Assembly: GCA_044355655.1 (NCBI GenBank)
Contig: JBIKXS010000016.1
Coordinates: 1 to 64,000, forward strand
DNA length: 64,000 bases
From: UBA3064 sp023258775
Lineage (GTDB): Bacteria > Pseudomonadota > Gammaproteobacteria > Burkholderiales > Burkholderiaceae_E
Direction: 5' to 3'
The notes beneath the pieces were generated by a model, which had not been told where the DNA came from, searched no databases, and saw nothing but the letters and a program-made list of their open reading frames with translations. Made by a program: the position numbers and the translations under genes. Below, in pieces: positions 1 through 6,597 of the stretch (its first letter is position 1; every line of letters starts with the position of its first letter).

Positions 1-1
1 T

Positions 2-319
2 TGGCTGCGGGCTGCGAAGTCGATGCGACTGACCCCGGCGCAAACGGCGAGATACATCATGGGGCCTGCGTGCGTCCCCGAGATTGTTTCAGGCTTTCGA
101 ATTGGCTTCTCGCTGACCCTGCTTGGCACACTCATCGGCGAAATGTTTGCTTCGCAGCGGGGTATCGGTCACTTGCTATTGAAAGCTATGGAACTGAATG
201 ACATCTTGTCAATCATGGCGCTAGCCTTATTGCTGCTTGTGGTCGCAAGCATGAGTAGCATCGGTTTATTGAGCATGGAACAACGACTTCATCATCGCCA
301 CGACGCAGGGAGAAACTAA
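2..319 (+). CDS. ABC transporter permease, C-terminal part (5' truncated by window)
   Basis: The reading frame is open from the window edge and encodes about 105 residues of the end of a binding-protein-dependent permease. The stretch around GLRIGFSLTLLGTLIGE-like sequence (here GFRIGFSLTLLGTLIGEMFA) followed by GIGHLLLKA is the cytoplasmic EAA loop and last membrane segments of the SsuC/TauC/ThiX permease group. A final hydrophobic helix, ILSIMALALLLLVVASM, precedes a short basic tail. The stop TAA directly abuts the next ATG at 320, so it heads or belongs to the operon with the lyase and hydratase genes and may import their substrate. The substrate cannot be read from this fragment. Confidence 0.85.
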   Translation, partial: WLRAAKSMRLTPAQTARYIMGPACVPEIVSGFRIGFSLTLLGTLIGEMFASQRGIGHLLLKAMELNDILSIMALALLLLVVASMSSIGLLSMEQRLHHRHDAGRN

Positions 320-1201
320 ATGACACATGGCATCGCAGCGGCCCCGGGAGACCTTAAACGCAAATTGCTTGAGGGTCGATTTATCCTCGCACCTGGTGTG
401 TTCGATATGTTTTCGACAAGAATCGCCGATCGTTTGCCTTTTGAGGCCTTGTATATGACAGGCTACGGCATCTCAGGATCTTATCTAGGCCTGGCAGATG
501 CGGGGTTGGTCAGTTACACCGATATGGTGAGCCGCGCAAGATGTATCGCAGAGGGTTCATCAAAACCCTTGATCGCCGACGCAGACACTGGCTTTGGCGG
601 CTTGCTCAACATAAGGCATACCATCCGAGGCTACGAGGCTGCTGGTGTGCAAGCGATTCAAATTGAAGATCAGGAAATGCCGAAGAAGTGTGGCCATACG
701 CCTAATCGGCGTGTCGTCCCGCTTAAAGATGCTGTGCGCCGTATCGAAGTAGCTGTTGATGCAAGACGTCGCGATGACACCTTAATCATCGCTCGAACCG
801 ACGCAAGAACAGGACTTGGTTTGGATGAAGCAATTACTCGTGGAAAGGCGTTCGCAAAAGCAGGTGCTGACATTATATTTATTGAAGCACCCGAATCGGC
901 TGAGGAATTTGAACGTGTCGGATCGAGCATCGACGCCTGGCTCATCGCGAATATGGTGCCAAGCGGCAAATCGCCAGTGATTGAGCGTGAAGCTTTGATT
1001 CGCTACGGCTTTGATTTGGCGATTTATCCTTCAGCGGGCATGGCTGTTGCCTGTGCCGCTGTAGAAGCGAATTTCAAACACCTTCTCAGTGCAGGAAGCA
1101 CGAGCCAGTCGCCTGTCGCCGCATACAACATGGCACAACTTCACGAACTTGTGGGTTTTGATGAGGTTTGGGCTTTCGAGAAGCAATTTGTAGAATCATG
1201 A
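320..1201 (+). CDS. Isocitrate lyase/PEP mutase superfamily C-C lyase (2,3-dimethylmalate or methylisocitrate lyase type)
   Basis: This 293-residue protein has the superfamily hallmarks: Mg-binding DADTGFGG at 87-94, the IEDQ strand at 115-118, and the lyase loop PKKCGH with Cys124. That Cys-containing loop marks members that cleave a C-C bond (PrpB, 2,3-dimethylmalate lyase) rather than phosphonomutases. The start follows a GGAG site and abuts the permease stop, and the stop overlaps the next ATG (ATGA at 1198-1201). The downstream LeuC/LeuD-type hydratase makes the pair resemble dimethylmaleate hydratase plus dimethylmalate lyase of clostridial nicotinate breakdown, which yields propionate and pyruvate. 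That substrate is inferred. Oxaloacetate decarboxylase or methylisocitrate lyase activity are alternatives. Confidence 0.85.
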   Translation: MTHGIAAAPGDLKRKLLEGRFILAPGVFDMFSTRIADRLPFEALYMTGYGISGSYLGLADAGLVSYTDMVSRARCIAEGSSKPLIADADTGFGGLLNIRHTIRGYEAAGVQAIQIEDQEMPKKCGHTPNRRVVPLKDAVRRIEVAVDARRRDDTLIIARTDARTGLGLDEAITRGKAFAKAGADIIFIEAPESAEEFERVGSSIDAWLIANMVPSGKSPVIEREALIRYGFDLAIYPSAGMAVACAAVEANFKHLLSAGSTSQSPVAAYNMAQLHELVGFDEVWAFEKQFVES

Positions 1202-2616
1202 ACCTATCCGTCTCTCAACCTAGCGAACGCTCCGGTCTAACGATCATTGATCGTATTTGGAACGATCATATCGTGGAGGACTTAGGTGACGGCTACTCGC
1301 TTTTACATGTTGATCGCCACTTGGTTCATGATCTCGGTGGGCCAGGCGCGTTTTACGAACTCGAAAAGCGTGGCCTCGAGATTGCCTCTCCCGAGCTCAC
1401 ATTTGCGGTTCCCGATCATGTGGTTTCGTCTGCACCGGGAAGAAAGGGCAGCGAACACGATTGGGCTAACAAGCTCATCGATGGCCTGCGAATCGGCACT
1501 AACAAACGAAGCATCCGACTCTTCGATGTCGGCAAGCCAGGCCAGGGGATCGTCCATGTGATTGGACCAGAACTTGGCTTGAGCCTGCCGGGCACACTGA
1601 TTGTTTGTGGCGATAGCCACACCGCAACCCACGGCGCCATGGGCGCACTGGCCTTTGGCATTGGTGCCAGTGAAATAGTGCACGTCATGGCCACGCAGTG
1701 TTTGGTTCAGAAAAAGCCCAAACAAATGCAGCTGCGTTTTGAGGGCCATCTTGCCCCAGGCGTTGAAGCTAAAGACTTAATTCTCTGGTTGATCGGCCAA
1801 CTCAGCGCCTCAGCAGGCAGTGGTTATGCTGTTGAATATGTGGGTGATGTCGTTGCAGCGATGCCCATGGAGGCACGCATGACGCTATGTAATATGTCGA
1901 TAGAATGGGGGGCGCGCATAGGTCTTATTGCTCCAGACGATACAACCTTCTCATATCTAGAAAATCGACCATTTTCGCCAAAGGGTCCACATTGGGATCA
2001 AGCCATCAAGCACTGGCAGGGCCTTGGCTCAGATCAGCAGGCCCGTTTTGATCGGTATGAAACACTCAACATCGCAAATATCAGACCACAAATTACCTGG
2101 GGAACTTCTCCCGAACAATGTATAGCGATCGATGGGTGCATGCCTGACCCCGCCCATGTGTCTGACGCATCACGTGCTCAGGCCATACAAGATGCGCTTG
2201 ACTATATGGGCCTTCGCGCAGGCACAGCGATCGCGGGCACGCCCATTGACCGAGTCTTCATTGGTTCGTGCACTAACGGACGATTATCTGACCTCAGGCG
2301 AGCGGCCGAAGCCATTGGATCGGGTCGGGTTGCTGATCGGGTTGAGGCTTGGGTTGTACCGGGATCTTATGAAGTGGCTCAACAAGCCCAGGCCGAGGGG
2401 CTTGACCGACGCTTTAAAGATGCGGGTTTCCAGTGGCGTGAGCCGGGCTGCTCGCTTTGTGTCGGTGCCAACGGAGAACAACTCAAGCCCAAAGAGCGCT
2501 CGGTGTCGACCTCAAACCGCAATTTTGTCGGGCGTCAGGGGCCAGGCGCACGAACCCATCTCGCAAGCCCTTATACGGCGGTGCGAAGTGCGATCGCCGG
2601 TGTTATCGCTGCCTAA
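1198..2616 (+). CDS. Aconitase-family hydratase large subunit (LeuC/DmdA-like)
   Basis: The 472-residue protein matches the 3-isopropylmalate dehydratase large subunit in length and layout. The three 4Fe-4S cysteines are visible: Cys358 in GSCTNGR, and Cys418 and Cys421 in PGCSLCVGAN. CGDSHTATHGAMGALAFGIG at 137-156 is the conserved substrate-domain motif. The SCTNGR motif differs slightly from the usual SCTNSR of LeuC, so a catabolic paralogue is likely. I chose the ATG at 1198, which shares ATGA with the preceding stop, instead of an in-frame ATG 30 bases upstream. Likely role: reversible hydration of a branched unsaturated dicarboxylate (dimethylmaleate, citraconate or similar) together with the small subunit encoded next. 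Confidence 0.9.
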   Translation: MNLSVSQPSERSGLTIIDRIWNDHIVEDLGDGYSLLHVDRHLVHDLGGPGAFYELEKRGLEIASPELTFAVPDHVVSSAPGRKGSEHDWANKLIDGLRIGTNKRSIRLFDVGKPGQGIVHVIGPELGLSLPGTLIVCGDSHTATHGAMGALAFGIGASEIVHVMATQCLVQKKPKQMQLRFEGHLAPGVEAKDLILWLIGQLSASAGSGYAVEYVGDVVAAMPMEARMTLCNMSIEWGARIGLIAPDDTTFSYLENRPFSPKGPHWDQAIKHWQGLGSDQQARFDRYETLNIANIRPQITWGTSPEQCIAIDGCMPDPAHVSDASRAQAIQDALDYMGLRAGTAIAGTPIDRVFIGSCTNGRLSDLRRAAEAIGSGRVADRVEAWVVPGSYEVAQQAQAEGLDRRFKDAGFQWREPGCSLCVGANGEQLKPKERSVSTSNRNFVGRQGPGARTHLASPYTAVRSAIAGVIAA

Positions 2617-2636
2617 GCGTCAAGGAGTATTCATCA

Positions 2637-3272
2637 ATGGTACCTAGTGATCTAAATTTCCGACGCAAGCCCTTTACCAAGCTCGAAAGCCTTGCTGCGC
2701 CAATCGATCTCATCAATCTTGATACCGATATCATTATAAGAATAGAAAGACTCTCACAACTACCCCGAGGCTCGCTCGGCCCATGGGCCTTCGAGCCCCT
2801 TCGCTATCGGAACAACCGTGAGGAAAACCCCGACTTCATCCTGAATCAAAAGCCATTTCGTGAAGCGAAAATACTGATAACCGCCGCTAACTTCGGCTGT
2901 GGATCGTCGCGAGAAATGGCTGTCTGGGCGATCCAGGAGCTAGGTGTGCGATGTCTGATTGGTTCAAGTTTTGGCGACATCTTTCGTTCTAATTGTTTTC
3001 AGAACGGTTTATTGGTACTACAGTTCAGCGCAGACGAGATCCAAGCCATGCAAGCCATGGCCGATCAGGGCCCGTTCAGCGTGGATCTTGTGCTCAACCA
3101 AGTGCAATTACCCGATGGAAGCAAGAAATCATTTTCGATCGATGCCCCGATCCGTAAAGCCCTGCTTGAAGGCCTTGACGAAATCGAACTCACGCTCACG
3201 CGGCGGGAGCGGATCAAGGCTTATCAGGAAAAGATGAAAACTGAGCGACCCTGGATCTTTCAAGCTGCTTGA
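2637..3272 (+). CDS. Aconitase-family hydratase small subunit (LeuD/DmdB-like)
   Basis: The 211-residue protein is the swivelling domain partner of the large subunit. ITAANFGCGSSREMAVWAI is the substrate-binding loop of LeuD, and SSFGDIFRSNCFQNGLL is the second conserved segment. DLINLDTDIIIR corresponds to the NIDTDQIIP segment. The frame stays open far upstream, but AAGGAGT at 2620-2626 sits about ten bases before the ATG at 2637 and fixes the start, giving a normal LeuD length. The last 59 bases overlap the 3' end of the convergent CitE-like gene, so the tail of each protein is encoded opposite the other. A biosynthetic LeuD role is less likely because no leu genes are nearby. Confidence 0.88.
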   Translation: MVPSDLNFRRKPFTKLESLAAPIDLINLDTDIIIRIERLSQLPRGSLGPWAFEPLRYRNNREENPDFILNQKPFREAKILITAANFGCGSSREMAVWAIQELGVRCLIGSSFGDIFRSNCFQNGLLVLQFSADEIQAMQAMADQGPFSVDLVLNQVQLPDGSKKSFSIDAPIRKALLEGLDEIELTLTRRERIKAYQEKMKTERPWIFQAA

Positions 3273-4269
3273 GCTTTTCATGCTTGGCAAGCAGCCTTCT
3301 TGCTTGCTCGACCACCGGCAGATCCACCATGCGGCCCTTGAAGGCGAAGGCCGCTTTTCGTTGGGCTTGGGCTTCTTCAAAGGCTAGAACAAGGCCCGAA
3401 GCATGTTCGACTTCGTCAGGCTGCGGCGCAAACCCTTCGTTAATAATCGCCACCTGTGAAGGGTGAACGCAAAATGCTCCCTCAAAGCCTAGCGTCCGAG
3501 CACGTTCGATACGTTTGCGGAACGCGTTCTGATCGTTGTAATCGGCAACACTACCGATAAACCCTAGTGGGATCAGTCCAGCGCGACGTGCTGCCATCAG
3601 TGCCATGATATTCGGGGTAAAGAGCGAATCTTCATTGACCGCCATACCCATTGAAACGGCCAAATCCTCTGCTCCCACAATCAATCCGAGCATGCGCTCG
3701 TGAGACTGAGCAATTGCATCAATATGATGCAAGCCTTCGGGATCCTCAATCATCGCAATCAGTCTTGTGTGGCCTTGAACCAGACCCCGCTCAAACTCAA
3801 GCTCACTCAATACCTCAGCAACTGACTTGATAAAGCCCGCATCAGGCACCTTCGGGAGCGAGATCGCAGAAACCGCCTCGCAGACAGAAGCTTCCAAATC
3901 GCGAAGCAGCAGCCTCCACGGTCGATTGACACGAACAATCACCTCCTTCCCAGCTTGTGTAAACCCGTGGGCGATTTTCGGTACCGCTAGCCTTGCAGAG
4001 GGCTTGTCGGCGGGCGAAACACTATCTTCTAGATCGATTTGTAATACATCAGCAGCTTGCCTGATTGCACTCTCAATAAAGCGAGGACTACTTGCAGGTA
4101 CAAAGAGAATCGATCGCCAAATCGGCTTTGCCCTAGACGCTGAAATCGGCTGTGCCTTATGGGCTGAAATCGGCTGTGCCTTATGGGTTGAAATCGGCTG
4201 TGCCTCATGCGCTGAAATCGGCTGTGCATCCTGTGTTGAATTCGCCGGCGTGTTTCGTATTGCTTCCAT
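3214..4269 (-). CDS. CitE-like lyase of the HpcH/HpaI aldolase family (citramalyl-CoA/malyl-CoA lyase type) with repeat N-terminus
   Basis: The 351-residue protein has the citrate lyase beta-like fold from about residue 50: RSILFVPASSPRF, DLEDSV at 79-84, IVRVN, the metal-ligand segment MIEDPEG (Glu175), and GAEDLAVSMG with Glu201/Asp202. This family cleaves 3-hydroxyacyl-CoA thioesters to acetyl-CoA or propionyl-CoA plus a 2-oxoacid. Residues 15-48 are four near-identical eight-residue units (AQPISAHK type) absent from the family. No alternative ATG exists between them and the catalytic domain. The start overlaps the CoA-transferase stop (4267-4271), so the two are translationally coupled: the transferase would make the CoA ester and this enzyme cleave it. 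Confidence 0.87.
   Translation of the reverse strand: MEAIRNTPANSTQDAQPISAHEAQPISTHKAQPISAHKAQPISASRAKPIWRSILFVPASSPRFIESAIRQAADVLQIDLEDSVSPADKPSARLAVPKIAHGFTQAGKEVIVRVNRPWRLLLRDLEASVCEAVSAISLPKVPDAGFIKSVAEVLSELEFERGLVQGHTRLIAMIEDPEGLHHIDAIAQSHERMLGLIVGAEDLAVSMGMAVNEDSLFTPNIMALMAARRAGLIPLGFIGSVADYNDQNAFRKRIERARTLGFEGAFCVHPSQVAIINEGFAPQPDEVEHASGLVLAFEEAQAQRKAAFAFKGRMVDLPVVEQARRLLAKHEKLKQLERSRVAQFSSFPDKP
4117..4236. repeat. 24-bp in-frame tandem repeat inside the CitE-like gene
   Basis: Four units at 4141-4164, 4165-4188, 4189-4212 and 4213-4236 begin TGAAATCGGCTGTGC and differ at only a few positions. A degenerate fifth unit lies at 4117-4140. The first two units differ only at their last base. 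The period is a multiple of three, so copy-number change would lengthen or shorten the protein N-terminus by eight residues without a frameshift. Confidence 0.95.
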
Positions 4270-5483
4270 CAGTTGTCTTCCTTGTGATTGGCAAGCGACT
4301 CAAGCCATTGTTCAATTTCTTGATTATGCTGCCCGAGCGTGGGGGCAGGTCTGCGAAACCCCCCTGGTGTTTGCGATAAACGTGGCAAGACCTCATGCAT
4401 GACCACTTCCCCCAAGTCATCATCGGGTAATCGCACCAGGCTTTCTCGGCCCGCAACATACGGGTGATCAAGCAGATCAAGCACCGAATACACGGGACCC
4501 GCCGTGACCTTGGCCTGCTCGAATAGGGCTAGATTTTCTGCAAGTGTTTTTGAGCCTATAAAGTCAGACAGGATCGCATCGAGTTCGTCGCGGTGCTCGA
4601 CACGAGCATCGTTTGATATAAATCTCGGATCATTCTTTAAGTCTGATCGATCGATGGCATCAAACAAACGCATCGCCATCGACTGCATCGATCCTGAAAG
4701 CGCAAGAAAGCCGCCGTCTGCACAGCGATACACATTGCGCGGTGCGGTATGGCTCGATTGATTGCCGGCTCTTAGGGTTGCAAGGCCTGTGAGCGCGGAT
4801 TTGGCGGCCTCTGAAGCGATGACAGCGAGGATAGGTTCGAATAAGGATAAATCGAGGCACTGGCCCTTGCCGGTTTTCTCAGCGACGCGCAAGGCGGTTT
4901 GCACGGCTGATGCGCCATAAAGACCAGCGACCATATCTGCGAGCGCAAGCGGCGGCAGCGAGGGTGGGCGATCAGGAAATCCATTAAGGTAGGCAAAACC
5001 CGACATGGCTTCAACAAGCGTGCCGAAGCCTGGACGCTTGGCATAAGGTCCGTCCTGCCCCCAGCCCGAGATCCTCACCAAAATGAGTGCGGGATTGACA
5101 GTCCAAAGACGCTCTGGTTCCAAGCCTAACTTTTCCAAGCCTCCAGGCACAAAATTCTCAATCAAGACTTGGCAGTGGGGCAGTATGCTTATGAGTCGGT
5201 CGAGCGATTGCGGCTCTCGCAAGTCCAGGGCCCAGGAACGTTTATTGCGCCCGTAAAGCTTCCAGTGCAAAGCATGGCCCTGCTCCCGCCACTTTCGTAA
5301 GTCATCGCCCCCATCCGGGTGCTCGACCTTAATCACATCTGCACCAAAATCGGCAAGGACATGGCTGAGCATATTGCCTGCCACCAATCGGGAGAGGTCA
5401 AGGACACGAATATCGGCAAGCGGCCCTTGAGCTTCTGCGTTAAAGGATCGTCGCGCTAGGCCTTCATGCAATTTTGAAAACAT
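4269..5483 (-). CDS. Family III (CaiB/BaiF) CoA-transferase
   Basis: The 404-residue length is typical of family III. The N-terminal Rossmann part reads VLDLSRLVAGNMLSHVLADF and IKVEHPDGGDD, followed by the NRNK-like GRNKRSWALDL segment. PGFGTLVEAMSG and LALADMVAGLYGA carry the conserved aspartate (Asp183) that forms the acyl-anhydride in this family. It precedes and is coupled to the CitE-like lyase, resembling the succinyl-CoA:citramalate CoA-transferase plus citramalyl-CoA lyase pair. The 5' end lies about 60 bp from the divergent Bug-protein gene, so their promoters share that gap. The actual acid substrate is inferred only from neighbours. Confidence 0.88.
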   Translation of the reverse strand: MFSKLHEGLARRSFNAEAQGPLADIRVLDLSRLVAGNMLSHVLADFGADVIKVEHPDGGDDLRKWREQGHALHWKLYGRNKRSWALDLREPQSLDRLISILPHCQVLIENFVPGGLEKLGLEPERLWTVNPALILVRISGWGQDGPYAKRPGFGTLVEAMSGFAYLNGFPDRPPSLPPLALADMVAGLYGASAVQTALRVAEKTGKGQCLDLSLFEPILAVIASEAAKSALTGLATLRAGNQSSHTAPRNVYRCADGGFLALSGSMQSMAMRLFDAIDRSDLKNDPRFISNDARVEHRDELDAILSDFIGSKTLAENLALFEQAKVTAGPVYSVLDLLDHPYVAGRESLVRLPDDDLGEVVMHEVLPRLSQTPGGFRRPAPTLGQHNQEIEQWLESLANHKEDN

Positions 5484-5531
5484 TGGTTAAACTCAAAATA
5501 AACATCACTCAAAAGACTTGCCGATTACAAC

Positions 5532-5538
5532 AAGGGAG
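5532..5538 (+). promoter_or_regulatory. Ribosome binding site deciding the start of the Bug-protein gene
   Basis: AAGGGAG lies two bases before the ATG at 5541 but eight bases before the ATG at 5547, so the second ATG is the better start. Confidence 0.6.
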
Positions 5539-5546
5539 ACATGCAA

Positions 5547-6557
5547 ATGGACCATCGAGACTTTACCCGACGCCGCGCCATCCTGAAGCAGGGACTTTCC
5601 GGTACTTGCGCAATCGCTAGCGCTTCTCTTAGTCCTCTGGTCTTCGCCCAAGCGAGCTGGCCGAGCAAGCAGACGGTGAAAATTGTCTGTAACTTTCCGC
5701 CAGGGGGGCTCACCGACTCTTATGCGAGAGCCTATGCTGAGTTTTTTTCCAAAAAATTCGGTCAATCATTCGTCGTCGAAAACCGGCCCGGGGCTGGCGG
5801 TCTCATCGGCGCTGATGCGGTTGCCAAAGCACCCGCAGATGGTTATACATTTCTGATCACAACGTCCACCCCCATGTGGCATGCCAGGGTGCTTTACACC
5901 AAAATGCCCTATCAAGGCGAGCGCGACTTTACGCCAATTTCGCTCTTTCCCAGCGGCGCCCTGATTATGGGTGTACCTTCTTCGCTCGGTGTGAAGGACG
6001 TGAGGGAATTTGTTGAGATGAGCCGCAATAAACCCGCCGCTTACGGTACTTACGGCGCAGGATCCTGGCCGCATATGGTGATTAATGACTTAAACGAACG
6101 TGCTTCGGCTAAGCTCACGCCAGTTCACTATCGCGGTGAAACACCCATGTGGGTTGATGCCAGTACTGGCCAGGTTCAGGCGGCGATGGGCAGTTTTCTT
6201 GGCATCAATAATTATCTCGGAAAGGGAAGCATTCGGGCGATCGCTGCCATCGGCAATCTACGATGCCCAAAGCTGCCTCAGCTACCCACGTTCATCGAGC
6301 AGGGCTTTTCCGCGCCGGTTTACGGTCTCGAAGGATGGATTCCATTTGTAGCACCCGCCGCAACACCGCAAGACATCGTGGTCAAAATGGCTGAAGCGAT
6401 TCAAGAAGCCTCTGAGACCGCACGAATGGCTGCAATCCGTGATGCCTTTGCGATTCCCAATAAGCCAACAGCCCTCGAAGAAAGTCGCAAACGCTGGAAG
6501 GAAGAAAGCGCAGTCTGGATTGACATCGCAGGCAAGCTTGGGATCAAACTGGATTGA
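5547..6557 (+). CDS. Orphan Bug/TctC-family periplasmic solute-binding protein
   Basis: The 336-residue protein starts with a twin-arginine-containing leader (TRRRAILKQG, then a hydrophobic stretch ending FAQA). It continues with family motifs: VKIVCNFPPGGLTDSYAR (normally VPFxPGGxxD), VVENRPGAGGLIGADAVAKAPADGYT, and the conserved C-terminal WIPFVAPAATPQD. Such proteins capture carboxylates or small organic solutes in the periplasm for TctAB-type permeases. No TctA or TctB lies nearby, so it must share a permease encoded elsewhere or act as a sensor. It lies upstream of the lyase/carbamoylase fusion, close enough for one transcript. Confidence 0.88.
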   Translation: MDHRDFTRRRAILKQGLSGTCAIASASLSPLVFAQASWPSKQTVKIVCNFPPGGLTDSYARAYAEFFSKKFGQSFVVENRPGAGGLIGADAVAKAPADGYTFLITTSTPMWHARVLYTKMPYQGERDFTPISLFPSGALIMGVPSSLGVKDVREFVEMSRNKPAAYGTYGAGSWPHMVINDLNERASAKLTPVHYRGETPMWVDASTGQVQAAMGSFLGINNYLGKGSIRAIAAIGNLRCPKLPQLPTFIEQGFSAPVYGLEGWIPFVAPAATPQDIVVKMAEAIQEASETARMAAIRDAFAIPNKPTALEESRKRWKEESAVWIDIAGKLGIKLD

Positions 6558-6597
6558 TGAAGAGAGCCGATGGACAAGCGTCAGTGAACAAGTGCCA

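Noticed and set aside
1303..1749. 148-codon minus-strand frame inside the LeuC-type gene
   Set aside because: It lies wholly opposite a gene with clear catalytic motifs and shows no family features.
1198..3272. LeuCD of leucine biosynthesis
   Set aside because: No leuA or leuB neighbours, and coupling to a C-C lyase points to catabolism; the leuB-like gene at 36547 is far away and of the tartrate dehydrogenase type.
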